Below the pieces are notes generated by a model that worked only from the letters and a program-made list of their open reading frames with translations, searched no databases and had not been told where the DNA came from. The position numbers and the translations under genes are program-made. From contig NC_133776.1 in NCBI RefSeq assembly GCF_003597395.2, forward strand, positions 34,853,298 through 34,917,297: DNA of 64,000 nt. Reading direction: 5' to 3'. Source of the DNA: Chelonoidis abingdonii (lineage: Eukaryota > Chordata > Testudines > Testudinidae). Positions 10,899 through 23,303 of this stretch are shown here, piece after piece (the stretch's first letter is position 1; each line of letters begins with the position of its first letter).

Positions 10899-13170
10899 GT
10901 TTTTTTTAATATAAGAAGACTCTTTGTGTGGATAGTATGAGTACAGTCTCATCTAATTGTTTTGTTTAAAAATCAAGGGTTTTAGCCAATAGATTAGAAA
11001 TAAATGTCCAAATTAAATAGGATCTAATAGGATTATTCCCCCCACATTTTTATAGTTATTTTCATTTTATTTGTCTTTCTTTGCTTTGCACTCCATGTGA
11101 ATTCAGAGATAGCAGACAGAAAATGTGCAACATAGATAAAGGTTTTAGCGGACTCTAAATGCTGTAAACATCAGGGATTTTGGACTCTATTCCATGCAAT
11201 TTCCATGCACATTTCCTGGAATTTGAGCAAAATGCTGCTCAATATTTTGGAACTTCAAGGTTTATATATACACATTTGTTTCATGTCACATCTGACTTTG
11301 GATCTTTACAACAAAGTATTCAGCACCAATCTTAGTGTGTGTCATAAACCACATATTACAGCTGTTTTTGGAATGGGTGCAAGAATGATACTGGTGAAAT
11401 ATGTCTGGTGCAAATGCTTTATAAAGACTCTGCTTTGAAAGTGAAAACATTTGCAGCTCTTTCCATTGTAAAAAGCACCATAGAAACATTCGAGCCCTTT
11501 ATGTGACATTCTGCCTTCTGCGTTGTGCCATAGAAAATCTGAAGCCTTTTGTAAAAGAACGTGTCATCAGAGCTGATTATAAAAGTCAGCTGAAGAAAAT
11601 GGCTGCTAATGTTCAGAAAGAGATAGAAGACCAATTCATTTTTATGAGTCTCTGTGATGGATCATGGTGTGACACACCATTGGGGTTGCAAAGGAATAAG
11701 CTCCTATCAGTTAGAATGGATTCAGTGATTATTTATGACCTTGAAAATCCATCACCAAAGAGCCAGAATAGGGTTTACGGTACTGCGATATTACTGGGCT
11801 TATTAGAAATGCATGGGAGTGGAGTAGCAGACTGTCTGAAAGGAGACTAATATACTGACTCTTTGAATTAATCTTTCTTAAAAAAATACTCTAAACGCAT
11901 CAGCTAAAAAACATATTGCTCTGTGTCTATAAAATTGTAGATTGTGAACTATAATTTACTTTGGAAGGAACAGACTCCATAGCCTCAAATAATGTTTGAA
12001 CAGGACTTGCTAGGTATTAATGACACAAATCCCCTACACTACCTGTCCCCACCCTCCACACAGAGGGTGTGTCAAGGGTAGGAGGACCAGCCAGAATAGG
12101 AGGGTGAGTTGGAGCTCACGGAGCTTCACTAGGTCCCTCAGCTAGCAGAACAGCTAGCTGCAGTCAGCATAAATTAAAGCAATCTCAAGGTTACTCTAAA
12201 GTTATAGTCCCTAGCCAGCCCAGGATCGGGAGAGCAGAAAGATGGCTTAGAGTATAAACTCAGTGCGGGTAAAGATTGAACCCACACTTCACATAAATCT
12301 CTCTCTCTTTTTAAAAAGAAGAACTAATTTGCTGACATTTTTCTTTATTACATTATGTTACACATTGGCCCATATTCATCCCTGGCATGACACCACTGCT
12401 GTCAATGGTGTTACATGAGGGATAAATTTGCTTTATGGTTTTTATTAATCGCTAGTGTGCTCTCACAACACTGCCCCACTAATCTTAGGCATGTGTAGCT
12501 GACACCTCTGGAGGAGAGTTAGGGCCCAATTCTTCAAGGGACTGAACACCTTCTGAGATACTCTGCGTGTCCCTAACTCTCATTGACTTCAGTGAGAATT
12601 GAGGACCCTTAGTGTAACAGTAGCCAGTGGACTCAGTGGATACTTTTTCCTGTCAAGTATCAGGGGCATTAACAAAAGATCAAGTGACCAAGGGCAGGTC
12701 ACTACGTTTTGGAATCTTGACACTAAGCACTAATCAGGAGATACTCTATCCCTGCAGATTCACGGATGATACTTGGAATGGCTGAAGACCACACAAGCAT
12801 CTTTATGCATGATCAGTTTCATGCACAACTTTTTTTTTTAAATCAGTTTCAGTTTTCCATTCACACTCTCAGGCAATCATCTTTATTGACAGTGACTCTC
12901 TGGGGTCACTGTGATTGATCTGTGTGGTATCAAAGTGGACTGAGTCTCTGATGGTTCTAAACAAGAAGCTGAGGAATGAAGGCAATAGCATTTCACAATA
13001 TTAAGGTTCGGCATTAGCCCTGTTATAACTTGAGGCTCGGTAGTCAGGACGCCCAAATAAAGCCAGGTACGAACTTTCTTTAAGGGAAAAAGTGGAAATA
13101 GCTTTATTCCAGTTAAAAACTCTAGCATGTCTTGCCCACATGCCCAGGGTCTAACTGATCACCATATTTG
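10899..13170. other. Unassigned spacer
   Basis: Apart from the unidentified open frame at 11467-11850, I see no gene. Around 12521-12612 'gggcccaattcttcaaggg...' with a 'cattgacttcagtgagaa' core is a decayed foldback repeat. Confidence 0.5.
11467..11850 (+). other. Unidentified open frame, possible coding relic
   Basis: The frame is open upstream of its first GTG/ATG to about 11467 and closes with TAA just after 11847. Its middle part (ENLKPFVKERV, KKMAANVQKEIEDQF) is hydrophilic and helix-like. A neighbouring frame just upstream, about 11410-11500, also reads plausibly (SALKVKTFAALSIVKST). That would fit an old coding relic with a frameshift. I do not recognise the family. There are no splice sites I can defend. 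It may be chance or a fragment of a retroposed gene. Confidence 0.2.
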
Positions 13171-13384
13171 TGGTTGGGAAGGAATTTTCCTCCAGGTCAC
13201 ACAGAAGAAACCCTGGGTGGGGGGGCTTCATCCTCCTGTGCAATGTGGATTTGAGGACTTCAGTAACTCAGACAGAGGTTATGGGCCTACTATAGGTCTA
13301 GGTGTATGGGGTTCTGTGGCCTGAAAAGTGCAGGAGATCAGACTAGATGATCATGATGGTCCCTGCTGGCCTTAAAGTCTATGA
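13171..13384 (+). mobile_element. CR1 LINE 3' end
   Basis: It has the same ordered blocks as 7129-7396: 'ggttgggaaggaattttcctccaggtca', 'gatttgaggacttcagtaactcaga', 'ttatgggcctac', 'gatcagactagatgatcatgatggtccc' and 'ggccttaaagtctatgagtc'. It is 5'-truncated and is better preserved at the tail than the 7-kb copy. Confidence 0.85.
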
Positions 13385-13431
13385 GTCAAACCCAAGCAGA
13401 CCATTTAAAAAAATAAGGATGGAGAAAATGG

Positions 13432-13517
13432 AGCCAGATCTTCAGCTCATATAAATCAGCATAACTCTATTGAAGTCAGTAGGGCTATGCTGATTTACAG
13501 TAGCTGAAGATTTGGCT
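13432..13517. repeat. Foldback MITE-like palindrome, 86 bp
   Basis: The left half (agccagatcttcagct ... aaatcagcataact) is mirrored by the right half (agggctatgctgattta ... agctgaagatttggct). The centre is near 'tattgaagtcagta'. It resembles the short MITE-like foldback repeats described in crocodilians (Chompy) and seen in turtles. It has no coding capacity. Confidence 0.75.
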
Positions 13518-13935
13518 TGTGAACTCATGCCATTCCTAAGCCACAACTACTTCTCCTTGGTTAATTATGCAGTCTTACCACTCTTACCTTCAGCTGCTGG
13601 ATTCAGGATAAATTAATCTATCAGCTGCCATGGAAAAATAGATTTAAAAAATCCAACCTCAACAATGCAAAACCATATAAACACAAGCCAACGTTGCTTT
13701 GTAAATAGTGTCTTGTTGTTTTATAACTGGAAAAATCAGTTGTATATAGCAAAACGACGTTAGACAACTTAATAATAAATAATAACAATCCATTATAATT
13801 TGCAGGTAATGCCAAAGGCCTCTAGACCACTTTAACAGAACTAACAAAACAAAAACCTAAAGAGAAAGGAGAAGGCACAAAGGAAGGAAGCCTGTAGAAA
13901 AAGCCAAGGAGCCAGCAAACTAAACTTAACAAATA
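13518..13935. other. Unassigned spacer
   Basis: No gene or delimitable repeat was recognised. The minus-strand frames at 13621-13847 are short and hydrophobic by AT-richness. Confidence 0.5.
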
Positions 13936-15102
13936 TGTAATCCTTCTGCCAGGTGGAGCCAGCAGCAACAAGGGCTGGTTTCAGTATCCAGGGGTTCCTT
14001 TTCACCAGTACAACATAAAATTGGCTCGAATCGCCACCCAGTGACCTAGGATAATTACACACCACCTCTAAGAGGCAATGCTTCCCCTCTCACAAGCACA
14101 GAATCTGAGTGTAGCAAAAACTTTTATTAAAAGGAGGTAACTCAGCATTAATTTGGGAAAACTCCACAACTAGACTACATAAACATAAACCATAAGCAAA
14201 AGACCCACCCCCAAGTAAGTTGGGCAGTGTCATTTTCCCCTTAGGTTCTTAAGTCTAGCAATCCCAAAGTCCCTTTAACATGTCCGTCCTTTCTCTGCAC
14301 CCCACTTACAGTTGCTATCCTTGGCCAGTGCAGCCCCACAGTTCAGAGGTTTATCTGCAGAGTTCACCTCCCACCCTGGGTGGAAGGGGGCAGGGTAAGG
14401 AGGCACCTTATACACTCCACTGTTCAGGCACTCACCTGCTGCCCCACTGTGTGATTACCACACCTCTTTGTGGGGCTCTGCTCTGGCCCTCTCTGCCAGC
14501 TGCCCTGCTGGCCATGCCTTTCCACCTGCTGCCCAGCTACCAAGATGTCTTATGGCTCCACACTTCACAAAGTGATTTCAGCTGTTAGTGGGGGAGCCTC
14601 ACTACTCATGCATACAGGGCAGGCTCTTACAATAGAGACACTGTCCCAAAGTAGGTCTAATACTTATTTCTAGGTATTTGTGATTTCAGCTCTATAGCAT
14701 GTACCAGGAAGATAAGAAGAATTAAATGAAGTTTAGAACCCTTAAGTTGGACCCACACCACTAGTCACACATACCTGTCCATCCCCCTGATTGGGGATTG
14801 GAACCTATGTCCCCTGCCTAGCGGGTACCATTCAGTTGAGGGTGAGTCCCTCCATCGGGGTATGCCAGGTACAGTTCTGCTGCCCTCGACTCACACAGCA
14901 ACAATAACAATCCTTTAATACTCCTGGCCCAATAACAAGGAAACTGTGGATCTTACACCAGCCACAAGGGATCATTTGGGCAAGCAATCCCATCATGCTG
15001 AGCACGGTGGGTGTGTCCATGCAAACGAGATCAGCTCCTGAAGTCGTTTTCCACAGCTCACCACTAGATGTCAGGGGAGAGCTCATTCAGAATCTGTTTA
15101 CA
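13936..15102 (-). mobile_element. Solo LTR, 4-bp TSD (AATA)
   Basis: The ends are TGTAA at 13936 and TTACA ending at 15102. AATA lies on both sides (13932-13935 and 15103-15106). The minus strand carries an AATAAA-type signal near 14117 ('cttttattaaaagg' on the plus strand). Homologous blocks recur at 31025-32006. Orientation is inferred from the polyadenylation signal. No internal retroviral region flanks it, so it is a solo LTR of an endogenous retrovirus-like element. Confidence 0.6.
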
Positions 15103-18100
15103 AATACAAAACCAAACTGCATGAATGTAAGGTTTCTATTTATGGCTTAAGCTAGCTGATTTCTGAGGCAAATGTAATGCAACTGGACAGGTTATGTATG
15201 AAAACTGACCCCCTAGACTTCTAGAGCTAAAAGCACAAGACGCTATTTCTAGAGCTAGAGACTCAGGCTCATCAGTGTGGAGGTTATAGTAGACTCATAA
15301 ATCTCTATATGTGGTCTAGCCACAAGAGGGGGATGAAGGGTCACAGTCCATTATCATGGGTTACGCAGACCCTAAGCTTCAGAGATGTACTGCAATTCAA
15401 ATTGTCATATTGGCCACCCCTAATTGGGTCATCTGTGGTGATCTTTGGATCTAAAAAGCATGAGGCTCTACTGCTTGGTCCGTTAGCTTAGGCAACAGGA
15501 GTGCATGGTTTTAGACCCAGTGGTCCCTGAATTACATCTTTACATTGAGTTGGTCCTTACACTCCTAAAAAACTGCACTCTCTCACAGATAACTGATTTC
15601 TCCAAACCCTAGTCACAGTCAGAGGATACCACTAAAAACCTAGGAATCAGCAACAGTTATGGGGCCTGAGAAGTCAGTTTCCCCTATATGTAGAGGGATG
15701 AATGTGGGGTAGTAGCTAGCTAATGTTCACGCTTGTTTTATGTTTGGAAACATGTCTAGGAGTGTAGTGTCTGTGAGCATGACTAGCCAGAACCATGCCT
15801 AGGAAACTTTCATTTCAAAATAAAAAGCTAGTAGCATGATCCATTTTTTGGTTTTGCAATCACACAAGTCTGAGTGAGTGAAATTTAGTATTGATCCATG
15901 CAGGGCTCTCTCTGAATGCTATACAGAGTGCACTATTGATTCCCTTTACCTTCCCACAGTGAAGTACCCACAATACATATGATAGCATTTCTCTTTCCTT
16001 TCTTCATTAGGCAAATTATGGTGTGTGATAAAATCATGATGGCCTAAGCTATTGTGGCACTGCATCAACCAGTGACATTTTTGAAACAGTTGCATGTGAG
16101 AAAAATGTCTGGTTCCTTATAGAGTTATTAGATATATTACTATATTAGCTGCTAGTAGCCAGCTCCCTTAGCATGTACAATAAAAGATTGTTATCTGTTA
16201 TGCTTTTAAAGCAGAATGAGGATAACGGTCACTTTATATTCATAGCCTGCCACATTAAAAATATAAGCTATATGCAAGGCAGAAGTGATTCCCTGGTACT
16301 CCACTGCTATAGTCCTAAAATATCTGACTGCCATGCACCATCTACTCAAGAGTACTTATCTTTAAGTGTGAGGCAATGAAGCTTCTAATGTACCGTAGTT
16401 TGGCTCCAGCTGTATTTTTGTTTGCTTCCTTCACTAATTGTTTTGGAATATGAGGACTGATGACCCTTTGCAAATGGCCTTTTTAGCAGATGATGAGAAG
16501 CAGTCCTTTAGGCTCGTAAAAAGGGTTGCAGGAAAAGAGCTGTTTGAAGGTACATGGAAGGCAGTTCCATCAGCTTCCTTGTAGGTCAGAGTGAAGAAGG
16601 TGCTCACCGCTTTGACCAGGTGGCTCTCTGGATATAGAGTGCAGTACAACGCAGCCAAAACTATCAGGACAGTGGTTTTTATTGGAGATCCGCCCCAGTT
16701 TCAGATTTCAGATCTAGAAATGCAGTTTCCACCAGTTTGGGGTGTTTGGACCAGCGATTTAGCTGGGCCCACTGCAAGGACAAGTTCTGCTGGGAACACT
16801 GGATTTGGATTTAGATCTGAACTTCAAAGTTTAGGGCTGTTTGTGTCAGGCTTATTACTAGATTTGTTTGTCTGAGAATGAATGAGTGAAGATGTAGTTT
16901 TACTCTTGTCTGGCCAATTTTCTTTCAGTATTCTTTCTAGTGTGCCTGAGTCATGCAAGCATACTCTGTAAGCACGTGACCTGTGCTAGCAAGTACACGA
17001 CAACCCTCTTTAAGATTTTATGGGCTTTGCAAGTATCCTTGTGAACAGGTTGTGTCACTAACCTGTGCCCTAAGAGGCTTTCAGCCACAGGAGTGGATTC
17101 CAAACACTATGGCCTAGATTCCAAACACTATTCTGAGTTACGTGGCTGTAAGCCTAGAGAAACTGCATCCAGCTCACAACTTCTCATTCTCCCTCAGGCT
17201 CCATCATCCCTGCATAACTCCAGCTCTCTTCTCCTCTCCCTCATGCTCCATCTTCTCCCCTGAACACTCCCAGGAAACCCCTTTGTATCCTTCTTCCACT
17301 CTCACCTTCTTCCATGCTCATCCTTATGCTTTCACTGCCTCCCTTTTCTCAGGAATTCCCTTCTTCCATGCTATCCTGAAAACACTTTTTTTTCCTTGTG
17401 GACTTTCTGGAATGATGTCTCCTAGACAGCCCCACCAATTTGACCATTCACCATCAGCCAATTTGATCTGTATTATCTGCATTTGAATTAGACAGTGAGA
17501 TAGCTTTGTGTCTATGTACAGCATGAATCAACTGTCATGGCTCAACATATAACCCGTCCTGTTTCTGTAGAAGTTTATGACACAGATTTGCCAAGGCAGA
17601 AATTGCAGCTGAGGGTAAAGACACACTAAATTACTTTCCTCCTGCGATACCCTCTGCATCCCTCCAATCAGCAGTCACACCTTTATCTTAGAAGAACAGA
17701 AGACTCTCTACGGGCTGCACTTACATTGCTTTGTGGGTGACTGTTATTGCTTTCAGACATATTTCCATAGTGCTGATTACTCCGGAAACAAAAGGCTGAG
17801 TCTAAGCATTAAAGCCCTGATCCTGCAATTAACTCCAGGCAAGCACAAGGGTTAGTCCATATGCAACATGTCACAAGATCAAGGCCTAAATCTAAATCTC
17901 CCCTTGCGGCTTCACAGAGTACTCCCTATAAGCCTATAGGCTTACCAGACTGATGAATGTAAAATAGAGGCTCTTTCCACCTTGTGATAAATTCTATGCA
18001 AGCTTTCTCTGACTCATTCTATGGGGCTTGCAATTTTATAAACACTAAATAAATATTTTATTTACTTTAGCAAAAAAAGAAGCTCATCAAGTATAGCTTA

Positions 18101-18436
18101 AATAAAAAGAAATGAGACATGACATTCATTTTATATGTGCTATTCTCTCTATAAAGAAAAATAAACAGTAAGAAGATTTCTCTTTCCAGATTGCCAGTGA
18201 TCTGCTCTAACACGAGCAATTGCATACACCTACTCAGGGAGACTGGGGAAAATTCTCTCTCCCCTCACACACCGGTTTAATGGGATAAGATGGAAATGTT
18301 ATGCTTTGATGCGAATTTCACTGAAAATACTGTAGGTGGATTTAACAAATTCTGTTCTAACTAAAATAGGACAAACATTCTAACACTGCATACGTTGAAG
18401 AGAAAGGGGGAAAACGCCACACAATGTAGGAACGTA
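15103..18436. other. Unassigned spacer
   Basis: No gene or delimitable repeat was recognised except the 15-bp duplication at 17096-17131. Open frames such as 17142-17486 are C/T-rich composition artefacts. No promoter or RNA gene is visible. Confidence 0.5.
17096..17131 (+). repeat. 15-bp direct duplication
   Basis: GATTCCAAACACTAT occurs at 17096-17110 and exactly again at 17117-17131, separated by 'ggccta'. This is a small local duplication. Confidence 0.8.
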
Positions 18437-18734
18437 GGCCATGTCTACACTAGAGCCCTTACAGCAGCACAGCTGTACCGATCCATCTGCACCACTGTAA
18501 GATCACCCCTGTAGCCATCTCTGTGCTGACGGGAGAGAGCTCTCGTGTCAATATAATTAAGCCACCCGCAATGAGTAGCAGTAGCTATATTGGTGGGAGA
18601 GTGCCTCCCTCCAGCATAGTGCTGTCCCCACTGGTGCTTCTGTTGGTGTAATTTATGTTGCTCAGAGGGGTGTTTTTTTCACACTTGTGAGCCACATAAG
18701 TTATACCGACAAAAGTGCTAGTGCAAACATAGCC
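18437..18734. mobile_element. MITE, GGCCATGTCTACACTAG family
   Basis: The left terminus GGCCATGTCTACACTAG is mirrored by CTAGTGCAAACATAGCC at the right end. TA flanks both sides (gta / tta). The inner sequence 'ctgtagccatctctgtgctgacgggagagagctctc' and the T-rich right part match a repeat common in turtles. It is non-coding. The superfamily cannot be fixed from two or three flanking bases. Confidence 0.7.
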
Positions 18735-18780
18735 TTAGGTTTCTCTGCAGAGAGTGGTCTCTTTTGATTAGAACATATGA

Positions 18781-18950
18781 TTGGGAGTCAGGCTGGACTT
18801 GTGGCTTTTGTTCTTAACTCTGCACCTGCTGTGCAATTTTGGACTGATCACTCACCCTCAATTTACTCATTTTTAAATGGTTGTAGAATGGCAGTACTTC
18901 ACAGGGGCACTATGTGGCTTAACTAATTTATTAGTAAAAAACTCTTTAAA
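18781..18950 (-). mobile_element. MIR-like SINE, decayed
   Basis: The plus strand reads as the reverse of MIR: 'ttaactctgcacctgctgtgcaattttggactgatcactcaccctcaatttactcatttttaaatgg...'. This parallels the conserved block for ..CTTGGGCAAGTCACTTAACCTC..CTCAGTTTCC..CATCTGTAAAATGG. It is strongly diverged, as expected for this ancient amniote family. Confidence 0.6.
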
Positions 18951-19005
18951 TTCCTCGATGAAATGCACCATAAAAAGTGGAAAGCATTAATACTAAGGAA
19001 CAAAA

Positions 19006-19291
19006 CAGGGCTGCCCAGGGGATGGGGGGTGGGCGGGCAAGTGGGGCAATTTGCCCCAGGCTCCCATGAGAGTTTTTCAGGGCCCCTGGAGTGGGGTCCT
19101 TCACTCGCTCTGGGGGCTCCAGAAAACTCTCACAGGGCCCAGGACCCCGGAGCTTCTTTGGCTCCGGGTCTTCGGCAGCAATTCGGCGGTGGAGGGTCCT
19201 TCTGCTCTGAGACCCGCTGCCAAAGTGCTGGGTCTTCGGCAGCCCCCGCCGCCGAAGACCTCAGGACCCCATAATCCTCTGGGCGGCCCTG
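19006..19291. mobile_element. hAT MITE with perfect 8-bp TSD (GAACAAAA)
   Basis: Terminal inverted repeats CAGGGCTGCCCA (19006) and TGGGCGGCCCTG (ending 19291) are flanked by identical GAACAAAA at 18998-19005 and 19292-19299. The 8-bp TSD and CAGGG ends identify hAT. The interior is GC-rich with 'tcttcggcagcaattcggcggtggagggtcc', shared with 1696-1944 and 39695-39835. Open frames across it on both strands are a GC-rich artefact. Confidence 0.85.
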
Positions 19292-19299
19292 GAACAAAA

Positions 19300-22200
19300 C
19301 CTAATTCTTTTACTGTCACTAGAGCTGCTGAGACATCTCACTCTTTCTTTGTTTCTCCTATGTCCTTTCCAGTTCTTTGATGTGAATTCTGCGGCAGGGT
19401 TAAATTGTGAATGATATTCAAGCTATGGTCTGACTAGCCCTTTGGGGTGATTTGTGTACCTTCCATACCTAAGATTTTCCAGATGCTATTACAGGAATCT
19501 TAACATGGTAATTTATGAAAGGAAGGCATGTTAAAATTTGGGCAAGTGGTTGAGCTTATGCAAGGTAAGAAATGGAACTTGCATTTTGTGCACAGAGAGA
19601 GTTTTCCACAGCCTGGATACATTTGATTGCAATGCAAGATTTCCTTTGCTGCTTATCCTTCACTTAAGAGATAATTCATCTGCTAACAAATCAGATTTGG
19701 GCCTCTCTTGGGCAGTGACTACTAACTACGTCAGATTCTGTGGGATAGTTTTATGATGTGGCGTCCTAGCCAGCAGGGACTGAAAGGAGACCACCTACCT
19801 TGTTTTGCATATGATTTTATTTTAAAATTAAACTCTGGTCTCAGAAGTGAAAGCTTAGCACTTAAGCCATTCAGCCCTATGATTTTTTTCCCCTTTGTTT
19901 CTGCTTTATGTACCTGGACTGCTCTGCAGCAACAATCCTGTGGAAAACTTATGAAATTGCCTCCACAAACACAGTAATTTTATTAGGACAGGTTTCCTCA
20001 TGATATCTTTTTGGGGACTGATGATTTGTTGTTGCTATGGTGATTTTATAGCTCAGACTACAACTGGCAGTTTTCTCTTTGGACTTGATCCTGGGAGGGA
20101 CTGAATACTTTCAACTTCCACTGAAATCAATGACCAAAATCAGTATTAGCATCAGCTGGAATTTAAGGCATTCATACTACAGATGTTCAGTGTATGAAAA
20201 GCTGAGGAGGAAACAGAAATGAAATATTTGTAGAGAGCAGTTTTGGAATGTTTTATTGTTGTTGTTCACAATCTGCTTAGATTTTCAGAGAGCAGGAGAG
20301 TCTGGTGCCAGATGAATGCAGCCTGAATTATGACTGTTAGAAGAAGCATTTCCAACTTCTAAATTACTTCTAGACTGTGGTGATAAAGATAGACAGACAT
20401 ATTGTCAGTCTATCTATCTATCTCAATGCGATGTGTAACGATAAATGAATGAATCATGGGGTTGCCTGTTGCTCAGTCTTAGAAATAGTAGTTCCACTGA
20501 AGCAGAGCGCTCAAGAAATAAAAGATTAATGCTCTTTCAAAACTACTTTTTTATAATATAATCCTCTTGTAAACAAGAGAAAATACATCCTTTTGGGACT
20601 CATTAGCCAGCATTTTCAAAGCTGAAATGAAAGAAGCTATTGGATTCCAAACTATTTCACAATTCCATGCTGTTTGGATGAAACGTGTTTACTGTATGTA
20701 AATGAACAAGACATTCTGTTCTTTTAGGGACTCTTCAAATATTCACTTATGTTAGCCAATTTGGCTTATACAGGAAGGTCACCTCCTTCAGTAGAATTCG
20801 GGTGGATGATAGTGTGCAGATAAAAGATTTCCAGATTAACAAAAATGTAGAATAAGTGCAACATTCTCTTTTTGTCAAAAGTAATTTAAGAGTTTTTCAT
20901 TGCTATTTACTTATTTGCTAGATACAGATTATAAAACAGACTTATCTATAAAAGACATGAAAGACGACACTATTACAATAAATCTTTTCTCTATAACACT
21001 TCTCTATGTCAAGTAATACCTCCTCAAGATGCTAACAGACCAGATAGCTCAAAAATGTCAACTCCTCAGCATGTGAATTTCTTTTAATAGCTCAAGTGGC
21101 TGCACCCTAGTAATCCATGTGCTGAGTTCTGTATTGCAAACTTCAAAGAAATCTTTTTTCCTATTAGCAGGGACAATTCAGGATTCAAAATAGATCCAGT
21201 GAGTACTTTCCTTATCATGTTTGCACAAAGCTGTTCACCTTTACTCCTTTCTGTTCAGATTTAGCATATCAAACGGGACTAGTGTAAGTAAAAAATGATA
21301 GCAGCCATGTTGGCCAACACATCATGGATTGAATTGGGGACCAATTCATGAGCTAAAGCGCTAAGGTGGAGCTGTATAGAGTCATATTCTCTGTGTATTG
21401 GGCACAGAAGGGATCTGTAACACACACTCACCAGTGGGTTACAAAAGCACTACTCAAAGTGAATGAGGATTACAGAATTGGGCCTTTAATACAATATGTC
21501 AGTACAATGCTTGAGTGCCTGGTTCTTGGAATATTATAAGCCTATTAGGTTTAGATTTTGCATATGAAATTTTGCTCAATTACTCAAAAGTTCCTTGCTT
21601 AGTACTGATCTGATGGATGGCTTTTCTGAATGATTTTGCTGTTGAGGTATTACGCCATGTGGCTAGTAATAGAGAGGGAGTAATTAAGATAGATTGTGGA
21701 CATTGAGCTTCTGGTGAAACCTGGGTAGTGAGGTAAATCTGAACCTCAGAGTAGAGTTTACTGGATATAAATAATCTAACATAAAGAACACTCCTCCCAC
21801 TTACCTCTCAAGCTATAGGTCCTCTTGCCATCAATTAAAAATACAATGCTAAAATAATTACAAAGTGAAATGGCTACACGCTCCCCTACGTTGTTCAGCT
21901 AAGATATATTATTAATCAAAATCTGGCCACCCTGAATTTTCCTTAAAGAGACCTCAGCTCCGATTGCCTCAGCCCTCCCCAAATACCTGGTCTGAAAGAT
22001 GGTCTTTGCAGCATGCCCAGAAGGTCAACAAACTGGGCTACTTTAGACCAAAGGTGGGGGAAGATAATTCCACAGCTTATGGGCCCTCATGAAGAGCGCC
22101 TTGCAACCAGCTCTCTCTCACATACAAATGGACTGCCAGCTCAAGCATAGCTGCTTGACCTCAGCTAGGTCAGAGGCAGGTTCTCAGGTAAGATGCTGGA

Positions 22201-23290
22201 AAACTGGTGATGGATTGTGCTATCCTGAAACACGCTAAAACGTCATGTAATTTGACTGTTGGTGTGGCACATAATATATATATTTTATGAACTAGATAAC
22301 ACATATACAAAGGCATCCATCCACCTCACTACAGAAATAGGCATATAGAGCTTAATTGCAAAACCGCACTTGCACTTTTAAACACAGGCTGGTGTGCCAT
22401 ACTGAATGCATTCATGCACCTGAATAATTTAAAGGAACAAGAATCTCCTGATGTTGCCATCAAATAATCTGCTGTTGAAATAAAGAGGCAGCACCACTAC
22501 AGTAGGCAGTGGTGGAGCAACAGTGCCAGATGTCATTAGTAAATGGCCTAGCGGTGACCCAGGAATGTGCTGAGTGCGAGATATGGAGCAAGCAGATAAA
22601 AATGTTGCTCCTAGAGGCCCCTGAAGTGCATATAGTGACATCTGTAAAGGCTCAGTCCCCATTACATGATGGACTGTAGCCATCATCAGTCTAGAGAGAG
22701 TTTTTTTTTAATTTTCACTTCTCCATGTCTAAAAGGTTTCCCATCATTGAACATTTTGGTTCAAACCATCTGGTTTGGCCAAACTGGGTTCAACATAAGA
22801 CTATAAGGGATTGGGAGGGACAGAGGCTTCAAGTCAGCTTTATGGTCTCCTGATTTTGGGGTTGGTCTGGTTTCCACTGTAAGTTAGAGTAGTCTCATAA
22901 CCACAGTCCCTGTCCCCCCAGGGACATAGAAACTGAAGACTCTTGGACAGATGGTATCCTAACAGGCCCTGATATGCTGCCCCTTATGTGTGTTTGAAGT
23001 GCCAGAACAGCCTCAGCAGGGCTGAGGGTTTGGTACTTCCTTTTTCCAAAATATAGTAGAGGCTAATTGCTATTTTGATTAGAAGAATGGATTATTAAAA
23101 TACCATTTTATCTGGTCTTTGTGATATGATTCTCACCCCTTGAACTAAGTTCGCAGTCGTGCAATTAGGCTTTTCCTGAGATCTTGCTTCATGCAGTGCA
23201 AAGACCATTTATTTTTTTGAGTAGTATATGTCAGTTTTACTCATCCATCTGCATTCGGATACTGTCCCACATTCCTGGTATTCAAGTGCC
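19300..23290. other. Unassigned AT-rich spacer
   Basis: No gene is recognised. A short GATA-type tract with a small hairpin sits at 20390-20425. Around 20090-20160 'gacttgatcctgggagggactg...' is a decayed foldback repeat with a 'ccactgaaatcaatg' core. The segment 20560-21300 is AT-rich and free of obvious repeats. Confidence 0.5.
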
Positions 23291-23303
23291 TGACTAGAAA
23301 TAG

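Noticed and set aside
17142..17486. 114-codon Ser/His/Pro-rich frame
   Set aside because: Composition follows a C/T-rich tract; no domain, no conserved start context and an overlapping minus frame.
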